A DNA stretch of 64,000 nucleotides from SAR86 cluster bacterium (GCA_022447065.1 JAKUUM010000003.1:50994-114993); one strand, 5' to 3'. Positions 38,960 to 47,948 are shown, numbered from the stretch's first letter. Notes: a model not told the origin generated them from the letters alone. Numbers and translations are program-made.

Positions 38960-39684
38960 TGGTTGAGGTAATAGGACATAGAGGCTCATCAAAAGAAGCT
39001 CCTGAAAATACTTTGGCATCAAGCCGGTTAGCCTTTTCTGAGCAGGCTGATGGCGTGGAAGTTGATGTTCGTATGACTAAAGATGGACAACTTGTCTGTA
39101 TCCACGATAAAAATACTTTAAGAACAACAGGTGTAGAGGCTTTAATTAAAGAGAAAACTTTGGCTGAACTTAAATCTATGGATGCTGGACAATGGAAGGG
39201 CGAGCAATGGAAAGGAGAGGCCATCCCCTCGCTTCAAGAAATACTTGAATTTATTCCTCAGGGGAAGAAAATCTTTATTGAAATGAAAGAAGGCCTACAT
39301 ACCATAGACCCATTAATAAGATGTATTGAAACAAGTAATCTAAATACCACGCAGATCTCTGTCAATTCATTCCATCAAGAAGTTGTGAAGAAGATGAAAC
39401 AAGAAATGGAAAAGATTACCACCAATCTTTTAGTCTTTTTTGAGAGCAATGAAAACAATACAGATGAAGGGGTTCTAAACAAACTTCTAGAAAGTAATCT
39501 TGATGGTGTAGGAGCTCAGAACCACCCCAGGCTTTCTCCTGTTTTTGTTAACAAGATATTGGAGGCTGGTAAGAAGGTTCATGTGTGGACGGTCGATAAT
39601 GTGGAAGAAGCAAAAAACTACAAGGCAATAGGCTTATCTTCTATAACCACAAATGTTCCTGGGCTTATTAAATCTTCTCTCTAA
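38959..39684 (+). CDS. ugpQ: Glycerophosphodiester phosphodiesterase
   Basis: 241 residues from the ATG at 38959, which overlaps the nrdB stop. TIM-barrel GDPD family: EVIGHRGSSKEAPENT, GVEVDVRMTKDGQLVCIHD and KIFIEMKE carry the metal and catalytic residues; HVWTVDN is near the end. No signal peptide, so cytoplasmic. Releases glycerol-3-phosphate from phospholipid head groups. Translationally coupled to nrdAB, an odd functional partner. Confidence 0.92.
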   Translation: MVEVIGHRGSSKEAPENTLASSRLAFSEQADGVEVDVRMTKDGQLVCIHDKNTLRTTGVEALIKEKTLAELKSMDAGQWKGEQWKGEAIPSLQEILEFIPQGKKIFIEMKEGLHTIDPLIRCIETSNLNTTQISVNSFHQEVVKKMKQEMEKITTNLLVFFESNENNTDEGVLNKLLESNLDGVGAQNHPRLSPVFVNKILEAGKKVHVWTVDNVEEAKNYKAIGLSSITTNVPGLIKSSL

Positions 39685-39723
39685 AAATTAAAAAAACTAT
39701 TTATTCCTAAGTAATAGACCTTT

Positions 39724-39739
39724 ATAGTCATAGGACTAT
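39724..39739. promoter_or_regulatory. Short inverted repeat over the rhodanese start codon
   Basis: ATAGTC-ATAG-GACTAT. The AGGA ribosome site lies in the loop/right arm and the ATG starts at 39738, so folding of the mRNA could restrict initiation. Short arms make it weak evidence. Confidence 0.3.
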
Positions 39740-40109
39740 GAAAGATCATGCCATAGGATTCTTGGGTCTTGTGGAACAAGCGTTAAGCAAAGTTCCAGAA
39801 GTCGATGTGTACCAATTAAAAAATAGGCTAGAAAAGGGTGAGCAATTTACCCTGATCGATGTCCGCGAAGACAATGAATGGAACCTCGGAAGAATCCCGA
39901 CAGCTATCCACCTTGGAAAAGGTATTATAGAAAGAGACATAGAGTCCACTGTTGAAGATAGAAACACAGAATTAATCCTTTATTGCCAAGGAGGATTCAG
40001 GTCTGCTTTGGCAGCTGAAAGCCTGAATAAAATGGGTTACCAGAATGTATCCTCGATGAGTGGAGGTTTTAGTGCTTGGGTAGAAAACAATTTTTCAATA
40101 TCACAATAG
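39738..40109 (+). CDS. Single-domain rhodanese-like sulfurtransferase
   Basis: 123 residues, no signal peptide. Rhodanese fold: FTLIDVREDNEWNLGRIPTA and the active-site loop YCQGGFRSALAAES with Cys followed by QGGFR. The first 25 residues (helical) precede the domain. Moves sulfane sulfur in the cytoplasm; partner unknown. Downstream of ugpQ by 53 bases and upstream of an alcohol dehydrogenase by 11. Confidence 0.88.
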   Translation: MKDHAIGFLGLVEQALSKVPEVDVYQLKNRLEKGEQFTLIDVREDNEWNLGRIPTAIHLGKGIIERDIESTVEDRNTELILYCQGGFRSALAAESLNKMGYQNVSSMSGGFSAWVENNFSISQ

Positions 40110-40120
40110 AAGGAGCAAAG

Positions 40121-41248
40121 ATGAGTGAAGACGGTTCAAAACAGATCAGATCAGAAGTAACTAAAGAAGGAAAGTTATTAATCTCAATTCAAAGCACTGA
40201 AATCCCAGAACCAAAAGAAGACGAGGTGCTTATAAAGATTGAAGCTTCTCCAATAAATCCTTCCGATTTAGGTCTACTAATTGGACCAGCAGACGTGTCT
40301 TCTCTTGCAGTGTCAGGCGAGGGAGAAAATGCCGTTGTAAGTATGGATATTCCTAATGGTTTACTCCGAACGTTAGATGCACGAATTGATCAATCTCTAC
40401 CTGTGGGTAATGAAGGAGGAGGAATAGTAATGGCAACCGGGGATAAAGTTCCTGTAGATCTGATTGGAAAGACTGTAGGAGTAGCTGGTGGTTCTATGTA
40501 TTCACAATTTCGGTGCGTCAAAGCTTCGGCATGTTTTGTAATGAATGAAGGGGTTACACCTGCCGAAAGTGCATCTTGTTTCGTAAACCCCCTGACCGCA
40601 TTGGGGATGGTAGAAACCATGCGACTGGAAAATCACTCAGCATTGGTCCACACTGCAGCCGCTTCAAATCTAGGTCAAATGTTAATAAAAATCTGCCTCA
40701 ATGAAGAAGTACCTCTGGTTAACATCGTGCGTAAAGAGGAGCATGTTGATATGTTGACCGGTCTTGGGGCCAAATTTGTCTGTAACTCCAGCCGGGATAC
40801 TTTTATGGAGGACTTAATTAAAGCTCTGATTGAAACTGGAGCAACAATTGGTTTTGATGCCACCGGCGGTGGTAGACTTTCTGGACTAATACTCACTGCA
40901 ATGGAAGTTGCGGCCGGTCGCACAGCTACTGAATACAACAGATACGGTTCTAATACCTTTAAACAGGTTTATATTTATGGTGGCTTGGATAGGTCACCAA
41001 CGACATTAAACCGATCCTTCGGGTTCTCGTGGAGTCTCGGGGGATGGCTTCTAACCCCATTCATAGGACGCATAGGACCTGAAAGGTTCGAAGAACTTAA
41101 ACAAAAAGTTGCTGATGAAATAAAGACCACTTTTGCGAGTCATTACACAAAAGAAATTTCTTTGGTTGAAGTTCTACAACCTGAAAATATTAATGTTTAC
41201 TCAAAACAAGCAACTGGCGAAAAGTACCTGATTAATCCAAACAAATAA
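40121..41248 (+). CDS. Medium-chain zinc-type alcohol dehydrogenase/quinone oxidoreductase family
   Basis: 375 residues from the ATG at 40121, supported by AAGGAG 6 bases upstream; an open frame begins earlier inside the rhodanese gene. MDR fold: EVLIKIEASPINPSDLGLL at the N-terminus (split over 20 residues), GNEGGGIVMATGDKV, and a Rossmann region with LVHTAAASNLGQML. The structural zinc cysteines are absent, as in quinone-reductase-like members. Substrate unknown. Confidence 0.82.
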   Translation: MSEDGSKQIRSEVTKEGKLLISIQSTEIPEPKEDEVLIKIEASPINPSDLGLLIGPADVSSLAVSGEGENAVVSMDIPNGLLRTLDARIDQSLPVGNEGGGIVMATGDKVPVDLIGKTVGVAGGSMYSQFRCVKASACFVMNEGVTPAESASCFVNPLTALGMVETMRLENHSALVHTAAASNLGQMLIKICLNEEVPLVNIVRKEEHVDMLTGLGAKFVCNSSRDTFMEDLIKALIETGATIGFDATGGGRLSGLILTAMEVAAGRTATEYNRYGSNTFKQVYIYGGLDRSPTTLNRSFGFSWSLGGWLLTPFIGRIGPERFEELKQKVADEIKTTFASHYTKEISLVEVLQPENINVYSKQATGEKYLINPNK

Positions 41249-41419
41249 TCAAGCTATTTGTTCAATACCAATCTGGAAAGTTTGCTTGGTGAGCTGCAGA
41301 TAGGAGCAACCGTTAATCCCCCCCTCCTTCACAGTTGAAAAAGCTAAAACAAAATTATGAGATAGTTGTGTATTTTCATAGAATTTTATTTGTTAGACCA
41401 TACGACGAGACCCAGTTCC
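41249..41419. other. Intergenic stretch without a supported gene
   Basis: About 170 bases between the alcohol dehydrogenase and the small minus-strand membrane gene. It includes a C-run (ATCCCCCCCTCC) but no convincing hairpin terminator or promoter. Confidence 0.4.
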
Positions 41420-41590
41420 TTAACTATATAAGTGTACGAAAAGAAGACTTATCGGTATCAGCAGTAAGAGAGCAATCCAAACATAACTTCTCCATGTTTT
41501 GTATTCGTCTTGATTCCTGTAAGCATCTATTCCTGCCGCAACAATTATTATGAGCATGATAAGTAGATTGACAATTACAAATGTATCCAT
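41420..41590 (-). CDS. Small two-helix membrane protein (hypothetical)
   Basis: 56 codons from the ATG at 41590 to TAA at 41422-41420. The translation has one hydrophobic segment at residues 3-20 (FVIVNLLIMLIIIVAAGI), a charged middle (DAYRNQDEYKTWRS) and a second segment at about 37-54 (YVWIALLLLIPISLLFVHLY). That hairpin-like membrane pattern is unlikely by chance. No clear ribosome site and no family recognised. It is antisense to a plus-strand open frame that I reject. Confidence 0.55.
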   Translation of the reverse strand: MDTFVIVNLLIMLIIIVAAGIDAYRNQDEYKTWRSYVWIALLLLIPISLLFVHLYS

Positions 41591-41708
41591 CACTTTGTTC
41601 TAAAAGTTCAGTTCTATCGTATTGATAAAACCTTAAAATGGATACTGTATTTTTAAGTATTACTAATGTTAGGCTTGATTACATTCTAGTAAGAATAATA
41701 AGTAAATA

Positions 41709-43091
41709 ATGGATGTAAGTTTTGTCAGTGCAGTAAAAAAGATAACAGGAGACTCTGGGCTTCTCCTAGGCAAGGATGTTTCTGAAAGAAAAGCAGGTAT
41801 CTGGATTGAAGAGCCAATAGCAGCTCAAGCTATTATCAGGCCTAAAGACACAAAAGAAGTATCTGAAATTTTAACTTTGTGCAACAAAAATAAATTGCCT
41901 GTTGTCCCTCATGGGGGGCTTACCGGTTTATCTCAAGCTGCAATTACCAAAAGTAACGAAATTGTAATTTCAACGGAACGTATGACAAAGATTGAAAATA
42001 TAGACTCTATAGGTCGCACATTAACTGCACAATCAGGAGTAAAACTGCAAACTATTCAAGAAGCTGCTGAATCTGAAAATATGTACTTTCCATTGGACTT
42101 AGGAGCAAGGGGTTCCTGCACTATTGGTGGAAATGCTTCTACTAATGCCGGTGGTAACAAAGTTATTCGATACGGTATGACCAGAGACTTAGTACTTGGC
42201 CTAGAAGCAGTGCTCGCAGACGGTACCATCATTTCTTCTATGAACAGCATGATAAAAAACAACACTGGCTATGACTTGAAACAGCTGTTTATAGGTAGCG
42301 AGGGCACTCTTGGAATAATAACTAGAGTAGTTTTGCGTTTGCAAGAAAAGCCCCTTAGTCAATGCACTGCTTTATTAGCTGCAGATTCTTTTGACAAAGT
42401 TAAAAAAATTCTAAAACACCTAGACTCAGGTTTAGCAGGTAATCTCACTGCCTTTGAGGTGATGTGGAATGAATTCTACACCTTGGTTACCACACCCCCT
42501 GCATTGAGTAATCCACCCATTCAGCAAAACTATCCATACTACATTCTTGTTGAGTACTCAGGATTTAACCAAGCTGTTGACACCCAACATTTTAATGGTC
42601 TTTTAGATGCAGCCTTAAAAAAAAATATGATCGTAGAAGCTGTCATAGCACAGAATGAAAAAGATAGAAGTGGTCTTTGGGGCATTCGAGATGACGTCGA
42701 ACAACAGTTCCAATATGGTCCTATTAAAATATTTGATATCAGCTTACCTATTAACTCTATGGAAGCTTATATAGAAGAAGTAAGGGCTAACCTAAAAAAA
42801 CATTGGAAGAATTTCCATTGTACAGTTTTTGGACATGTAGCTGATTGTAACTTGCACATCATAACCGCAGTTGGATCGGGCGAGAAAAAAGCCATTAAAC
42901 TAATGGAAGAGTGTGTTTATGAACCTCTGAGAGCTATTAAAGGCTCTGTTTCAGCAGAACATGGTATTGGACTAGAAAAAAAATCTTACTTAAATATTTC
43001 TAAAACAGAAGAAGAAATAAAATTAATGAAAAAGCTAAAAAAGAGCCTTGATCCAAATAACATTCTAAACCCAGGTAAGGTATTTGATTAG
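41709..43091 (+). CDS. FAD-linked oxidoreductase (GlcD/D-2-hydroxyglutarate dehydrogenase-like)
   Basis: 460 residues, VAO/FAD_binding_4 family. FAD-binding PVVPHGGLTGLSQAA and GSEGTLGIITRVVLRL in the N-terminal half; C-terminal domain with the metal site HVADCNLH (H376, D379, H383) and AEHGIG (E417, H418). Oxidises D-2-hydroxyacids; glycolate, D-lactate or D-2-hydroxyglutarate cannot be separated here. Lone gene, convergent with the desaturase 13 bases away. Confidence 0.85.
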   Translation: MDVSFVSAVKKITGDSGLLLGKDVSERKAGIWIEEPIAAQAIIRPKDTKEVSEILTLCNKNKLPVVPHGGLTGLSQAAITKSNEIVISTERMTKIENIDSIGRTLTAQSGVKLQTIQEAAESENMYFPLDLGARGSCTIGGNASTNAGGNKVIRYGMTRDLVLGLEAVLADGTIISSMNSMIKNNTGYDLKQLFIGSEGTLGIITRVVLRLQEKPLSQCTALLAADSFDKVKKILKHLDSGLAGNLTAFEVMWNEFYTLVTTPPALSNPPIQQNYPYYILVEYSGFNQAVDTQHFNGLLDAALKKNMIVEAVIAQNEKDRSGLWGIRDDVEQQFQYGPIKIFDISLPINSMEAYIEEVRANLKKHWKNFHCTVFGHVADCNLHIITAVGSGEKKAIKLMEECVYEPLRAIKGSVSAEHGIGLEKKSYLNISKTEEEIKLMKKLKKSLDPNNILNPGKVFD

Positions 43092-43104
43092 AAGGCTTAA
43101 GGTC

Positions 43105-44025
43105 TCAGCTAGAAAAGTTAGTCAATAAAGAATTTAATTTGACTCTTTCGGGTACTTTGTCTGCTCCGGGGATACCGCGTTCAATCATAAATGGTAAAAG
43201 TGCTTCAATAGCTTTGGGTTCATCAAAATGACAAATATTGGGGTACATGTGGTGCATCACGTGAATCTGCATGGAATGATTGAAAAATCTAGGCATGCCA
43301 TTACTCCAAAACCTTGTGTCCAGGTATCTACCTTTAGGCAGTTTACTATGGGGTTCCATCGAGAAGAAAATACCAATAAAAGACGTGGCTAATTTTCTTG
43401 GAAGCCACCATAAGACTAAGGTCTCTAGAGGATAAAATACAACAACAACCATCTGAGCAAAGAGGAACAACATAGAAAACAGACCTCCCCTTTCCATGGC
43501 TTGTTTGAACGAAGGGTCTTCTACAGAAAACTCTTCCACCATTTTGGCTAATTTTCCATCAGTTCCTGTTTGAAGGTGTACATTCAGAGCTGATTGCCAC
43601 CAATGATCAACATGGGTATGTCCATAATCTGGATCTCTTTCAGGATCATTGGTGTGGGCATGATGCTTCAAGTGAGTGGCCTTTAAAACATCATGGGCTT
43701 GAGCTAGAGGTATGAGAGAAATTTGTCCCACAACAGAGTTCAACCACTTTAAGTTCTTATGTTTTCCCGAGAGATGGCCATGTTGACCTGCGTGAGAAGG
43801 CAGGTAAGAAAAGGCTGTTGTTATAGTAGACATTAAGAATCCCGCCCACAAAGGAATAATGCTTTGCACAACTAAAGACCAAATCACCACCCACAAAGCA
43901 CATTGCCCTAGTCCAATTACAATCATTTCCCATTCAATTCGACCCATTAAAGTTCTAGCAACCTTCCTCTCTTGTTCTATGGAAAGATCTTGGTAGTCTT
44001 GGTTTGCTAGTTTATCCACACCCAT
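43105..44025 (-). CDS. Membrane fatty acid desaturase
   Basis: 306 residues with paired hydrophobic segments and three histidine boxes: HAGQH (78-82), HLKHH (118-122) and HVMHH about residue 252. These ligate the di-iron centre of acyl-lipid/acyl-CoA desaturases or hydroxylases. The start overlaps the small membrane gene 44007-44213 by 19 bases in another frame, so translation is probably coupled. Substrate unknown. Confidence 0.88.
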   Translation of the reverse strand: MGVDKLANQDYQDLSIEQERKVARTLMGRIEWEMIVIGLGQCALWVVIWSLVVQSIIPLWAGFLMSTITTAFSYLPSHAGQHGHLSGKHKNLKWLNSVVGQISLIPLAQAHDVLKATHLKHHAHTNDPERDPDYGHTHVDHWWQSALNVHLQTGTDGKLAKMVEEFSVEDPSFKQAMERGGLFSMLFLFAQMVVVVFYPLETLVLWWLPRKLATSFIGIFFSMEPHSKLPKGRYLDTRFWSNGMPRFFNHSMQIHVMHHMYPNICHFDEPKAIEALLPFMIERGIPGADKVPERVKLNSLLTNFSS

Positions 44026-44213
44026 CCTCTGTACTTAGCTAATAGGCCTAAGATTAAACCCAGCAAGTAAGTTAATAAGACGAAACCAAACTCATGAGAG
44101 TCCTGGAAATAGTATGCAGATGTTGCATTAAAAATACTTCCCCAAAATATTAATCCAAACCAAACTAACCCCCAGTTAGTTATATGTTCAAAGAATAAAG
44201 TTACAATCTTCAT
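44007..44213 (-). CDS. Small two-helix membrane protein upstream of the desaturase
   Basis: 68 residues with two hydrophobic stretches (about 14-32 and 44-60) and a basic C-terminus (KYRGWVWIN). The 3' end overlaps the desaturase start, which argues for a real gene and a shared role. No family recognised; a desaturase accessory subunit is only a guess. Confidence 0.6.
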   Translation of the reverse strand: MKIVTLFFEHITNWGLVWFGLIFWGSIFNATSAYYFQDSHEFGFVLLTYLLGLILGLLAKYRGWVWIN

Positions 44214-44238
44214 AGGTTTAGCTTAAATTCTATTGTAT

Positions 44239-45012
44239 CTAGATATCCTCAAAACTTCCATGTCGTCCCTTTCCACTAGAGAATCTGGCAGCACCTTCTT
44301 TGGTTTCCCCTGATTCTATTACTTCCCTACCTAATTTTGTTTCATTTAACAGGGCTTCAGGAAGAGACATATTCCATTGTTCATAGGCGGACATTCGGTC
44401 ATTTCTCATACACAGTTGAGGGAACTTGAGTAATTCTTGTGCCAATGACATTGCAACCTCTAAAGCTTTTCCGGGAAGACATAATCTGTTGACTAAACCC
44501 ATTGCTTTGGCTTCTTCTCCCGAAACACCTCGGCCCGTCAAAATTAAATCCATCGCGTGACTCATCCCTATCATTCTAGGTAACCTAATGGTGCCACCAT
44601 CAACTAAGGGAACTCCCCACCTTCGGCAATAAACTCCAAATACTGCATCTTCGGCTGCCACTCTTAAATCACACCACAAAGAGAGTTCTAGGCCACCGGC
44701 AACTGCATAGCCTTCAACTGCAGCTATTACAGGTTTGGACATTAATAATCTAGTTGGACCCATAGGACCATCTCCATCAAGAGAAATCTTGTTGCCCTTT
44801 CCATCTTTAGAAAATGCCTTTAAATCTGCACCTGCACAAAATACATCCCCTGTTCCAGTTAAGATAGCTACACTACTATCGAGGTCTTTATCAAATTCTT
44901 TGAATGCTTCAGATAGAATTTCTGCAGTTTCCCTATCCACTGCATTTTTGCTTTTGGGCCTGTTAATTGTTATTACAGTCACCCTGTCCTGTTTGTCTAC
45001 ATCTACAGTCAT
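44239..45012 (-). CDS. Enoyl-CoA hydratase/isomerase family protein
   Basis: 257 residues, crotonase fold. Oxyanion-hole signatures FCAGADLKAFS and EGYAVAGGLELSLWCDLR (split), TITINRPKSKNAVD at the start. Acts on acyl-CoA thioesters. It begins 6 bases after the PhyH-type gene at 45019-46122, so the two are probably co-transcribed in a lipid/carboxylate oxidation unit. Confidence 0.88.
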   Translation of the reverse strand: MTVDVDKQDRVTVITINRPKSKNAVDRETAEILSEAFKEFDKDLDSSVAILTGTGDVFCAGADLKAFSKDGKGNKISLDGDGPMGPTRLLMSKPVIAAVEGYAVAGGLELSLWCDLRVAAEDAVFGVYCRRWGVPLVDGGTIRLPRMIGMSHAMDLILTGRGVSGEEAKAMGLVNRLCLPGKALEVAMSLAQELLKFPQLCMRNDRMSAYEQWNMSLPEALLNETKLGREVIESGETKEGAARFSSGKGRHGSFEDI

Positions 45013-45018
45013 GGCACC

Positions 45019-46122
45019 CTAACTCTTCGTTTCTTCCTCCGCAACAATGTCTTGCATACCTTCCCATTCTTCCCACATATTACACATGGCGTGTTTAGAT
45101 CGTTCCCAAGGATCGTTGCCTTCCTCGAATTCAAGCCATTCGCCCATTTGGCCTCTATCAGGATGGTCTGATACTCCATTAACAAGTTTGTTCGGTTGTC
45201 GTTTCTTATTACGTAATCTGAAAATTATGTTTTTTCGAGACTCAGTTCCTTTTTCGTTGCGGGAACCAGAATGTGGAATGTGATACATCGTAATGCATGC
45301 ATCGCCCGGTTCCATAAGGACTTGGGTAGGTCTCGCCCATTTTTTCCCATCTGGAGTTGATTCAGAAGTCTCGTCAACAAATTTTTGTTGGACAGCTTCG
45401 GGTAAATAAAATAAACCACATCGATTAGGAGCATCGTAGTTTATTCGAGGCCAGCCTGGTCCCTCAGGTCCAAGACGTCCGTTGGTTTCATATTGCCAAC
45501 GAAAGAATTTTTCAGTCTCATGATGGGCTCCTTTCAAAACAGAAGTCTGACCCATTCCTTCTTCCATCTGGTCATTAAGACAAGCAAACACAAAAGCAGT
45601 AAAACTGCCCAAACCCAGTGTCATTTCTGGATCTTGAAACAAGGGCACCATGTTATGACCCATTACATCCGCACTCCTACCTAGATCTCCTTTTGGACCA
45701 GATGCGATGTACCGATAGTAAATTTCTTCTTCCGTACCTTCTTGAACTTCTTGGGGCGCAGCTATGGTTTGACTACCATCCATATGGATTTGTTCGCCGT
45801 AATACGGCATGTCTTTGTCTTTATATCCAAGATTGTTGAAATGATCTCCAGGTTCAGTTTTTTTCAGCACTCCCACTTGGGAGTAAATGGGTGGATCAAA
45901 TTGACCCATAATTTCATGGAGTATTGGGGTAAGAAGAGAAGCATTAACCAAATCAGTCATTTCTTTTTCACCGCCTAGATTCTCACCTTTTTTTGCTTTG
46001 CTGATCCTTTTTAGTGCTGCTTCTATCAGTTCCATGGAAATCACATTTTTCAGAACAATGTAACCATTACGATAGAGATCGTGCTTTTGTTCTATGGATA
46101 ATTTATTTATCTCCACACCCAT
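45019..46122 (-). CDS. Phytanoyl-CoA dioxygenase (PhyH) family protein, first copy
   Basis: 367 residues. Fe(II)/2-oxoglutarate oxygenase: iron ligands H113 and D115 in EQIHMDGSQ, and the distal His in MYHIPHSGSRNE with the 2-oxoglutarate Arg soon after (RKNIIFRLRN). N-terminal helix LYRNGYIVLKNVI is typical of PhyH. Hydroxylates an unknown small molecule or acyl-CoA. Forms a likely operon with the crotonase downstream. Confidence 0.82.
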   Translation of the reverse strand: MGVEINKLSIEQKHDLYRNGYIVLKNVISMELIEAALKRISKAKKGENLGGEKEMTDLVNASLLTPILHEIMGQFDPPIYSQVGVLKKTEPGDHFNNLGYKDKDMPYYGEQIHMDGSQTIAAPQEVQEGTEEEIYYRYIASGPKGDLGRSADVMGHNMVPLFQDPEMTLGLGSFTAFVFACLNDQMEEGMGQTSVLKGAHHETEKFFRWQYETNGRLGPEGPGWPRINYDAPNRCGLFYLPEAVQQKFVDETSESTPDGKKWARPTQVLMEPGDACITMYHIPHSGSRNEKGTESRKNIIFRLRNKKRQPNKLVNGVSDHPDRGQMGEWLEFEEGNDPWERSKHAMCNMWEEWEGMQDIVAEEETKS

Positions 46123-46179
46123 TATTTACTCCCCAAAATTATTCTCCATTTTAACCACGAAGAAAAAAAGTAAGAAGTT

Positions 46180-46386
46180 TTAAATCTTGGAAGTTTTGAC
46201 ACATTTTGTAATACCTTTAAAAAAAAGACCTTGCCTAGCTATCTCGCACTGCTCTCTTAAACGAAAAGGTTCTACATATCTAAACCATTCACAGTCATAA
46301 CAAGGTTTAATCAATAAGAAGTGATTATTAGAAAAGCTTTGACTAGGAGTGCTAAGTAACATCAAGATTAAAATAAACTTGCCCAT
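46180..46386 (-). CDS. Small secreted protein with four cysteines (hypothetical)
   Basis: 68 residues. Signal peptide about 1-18 (FILILMLLSTPSQSF), then a mature part of ~50 residues with four Cys (KPCYDCEWF, REQCEI, KCVKT) that could form two disulfides or bind metal. It starts 6 bases after the stop of the split-barrel gene at 46393-46899, so it is probably expressed with it. Function unknown. Confidence 0.5.
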   Translation of the reverse strand: MGKFILILMLLSTPSQSFSNNHFLLIKPCYDCEWFRYVEPFRLREQCEIARQGLFFKGITKCVKTSKI

Positions 46387-46392
46387 AATCGC

Positions 46393-46899
46393 TTAAGTTT
46401 TTGAAAACTTTGTTCCTGGAGCATAATATCGATCATGCCATATACCTGACGGCGGCTCTCCAGTAAGAGGCATTCTCCAAGTCCTTACTTTTGATTCTTT
46501 TGTCCTTACGCAGAAAAGAGCTCTTTCTTGGTCGATCGTATTCTGAACGTAAGCTTCAGCCATTTCTTCTGGGCCGTAACGCTTGGCTATCTGTCGATAA
46601 AGATCTCTCCAAGTATCATCATCTCCTAAGTCGTACAACAGTTCAGCTGAACCTTCTACTACTATTTTTCGATATGGCAAAGTTTGCTCATCTATGCATA
46701 AAGAAACACGTGAATCTCGTTTCAAACAGCCAAACCATTCGGACTTAGCCCTTGGAGTAAAATAGATACAACTATCTTCGTACAAAAACCAAATGGGAGT
46801 TACCAATGGCGAACCATCTTCCCTGACCACACCAATCCTCATTAATATCCCATCTTCCTCTAAAAACATCTTTTCTTCTTTTTCTGTCATTACAGGCAT
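46393..46899 (-). CDS. Pyridoxamine 5'-phosphate oxidase-related flavin split barrel
   Basis: 168 residues. Split-barrel pattern: MRIGVVREDGSPLVTPIWFLYED near the start (broken over two strands), IYFTPRAKSEW, LKRDSRVSLCID, KIVVEGSAEL. Belongs to the PNPOx/F420-reductase superfamily; cofactor and substrate unknown. Starts 2 bases after the stop of the phosphoesterase at 46902. Confidence 0.75.
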   Translation of the reverse strand: MPVMTEKEEKMFLEEDGILMRIGVVREDGSPLVTPIWFLYEDSCIYFTPRAKSEWFGCLKRDSRVSLCIDEQTLPYRKIVVEGSAELLYDLGDDDTWRDLYRQIAKRYGPEEMAEAYVQNTIDQERALFCVRTKESKVRTWRMPLTGEPPSGIWHDRYYAPGTKFSKT

Positions 46900-46901
46900 T
46901 T

Positions 46902-47948
46902 CTAACCTCCTTTTTTACATTCTAAGGCCTGAAAACATAAATCCTGACCTTCTTCAGGAATTTCTCCAGTTTTATCCAAAATGCCTTCCAACTTCAAGTT
47001 TACTATCGTAGGCCCCTCTGTATCTACAGTTACCAAAGTCAGATGGTCAAAAGACATTTTTTGGTTTGGACGATGTGCGCCTCCGGTTGTTCCCAACATG
47101 ATGTAGTCTCTCCCTTTTCTAACTTGATGAGAATAAGTGTGCAAGTGTCCGTTAAAAAGAGTATAGGGACGATTTGATAAAGCGTCTTCCAAGGCTAGAA
47201 AGTCTGGCTCTTCCTCTTTTAACCAGACCGGTTTATGCATAAACAGAAAAGTCCAGTGAACATCAGGATTTTCAGCCAAGACTTTTAAAAAATAATCCAC
47301 TTGATTCCCACTTACATCTCCCGTCAACCTTTCCGGCATTCTCATATACTCCATTTGTGAAGCTTTTTTCAAATCCCCACTTTTTTGCACAGCTTTAAAA
47401 GCTGCTCTAGCAGAAGAAAGCTTCTTACTCACTTCTTCTGAGTAATCCTCAGTATCTAAAGCAAGGAACAAAACATTTTTATAGATAAAGTGGTAATACT
47501 TAGGACCGTATCTTTCGGACCATAAATCTTGCATAACTTTATTGGTTAGATCGTGATTACCTCCAACATAGAAGACTGGAGCTTGCGTTCTAGAAGCCCT
47601 TTGATCAAACCATTGCCATTCTTCTATTAATGCAGAACGGTCTTCACTATCCCCATCTATGAGATCACCTATACTCATAATTAATTCAGGTCTCAACAAT
47701 GCTAATTGAGCTACTGCAACTTCAAAAATACGTTCTCGCTCTCCCCCGTTTAGATCAGAAAATACTGCAAAGGTAAATTTTTCATTGGTATTGTCGAACT
47801 GACTGTGTGTCCAAGGCGTTGGACCTTCTATTTTGCTTTCAAAGATTTTCTCGTTAACATCAGAATTACCATTATTTGTTCTAACTTCAAATTCAGTGTC
47901 GCAACCATAAAGAGATAATAAGGTAAGAAGAATTACTATTTTTTTCAT
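46902..47948 (-). CDS. Lipoprotein metallophosphoesterase (calcineurin-like)
   Basis: 348 residues. Lipobox LYGC with lipidated C16. Metal motifs: FSDLNGG (D65, but N67 where most families have His), SIGDLIDGD, YVGGNHDLTN, LFMHKPVW and NGHLHTYSH. Acts in the periplasm on phosphoesters; substrate unknown. The changed first motif may alter metal preference. It heads a minus-strand unit with the split-barrel and small secreted genes. Confidence 0.83.
   Translation of the reverse strand: MKKIVILLTLLSLYGCDTEFEVRTNNGNSDVNEKIFESKIEGPTPWTHSQFDNTNEKFTFAVFSDLNGGERERIFEVAVAQLALLRPELIMSIGDLIDGDSEDRSALIEEWQWFDQRASRTQAPVFYVGGNHDLTNKVMQDLWSERYGPKYYHFIYKNVLFLALDTEDYSEEVSKKLSSARAAFKAVQKSGDLKKASQMEYMRMPERLTGDVSGNQVDYFLKVLAENPDVHWTFLFMHKPVWLKEEEPDFLALEDALSNRPYTLFNGHLHTYSHQVRKGRDYIMLGTTGGAHRPNQKMSFDHLTLVTVDTEGPTIVNLKLEGILDKTGEIPEEGQDLCFQALECKKGG

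Noticed and set aside
41335..41553. Plus-strand open frame of 72 codons
   Set aside because: No ribosome site, low-complexity protein without a recognisable fold, and antisense to a more convincing small membrane gene at 41420-41590.
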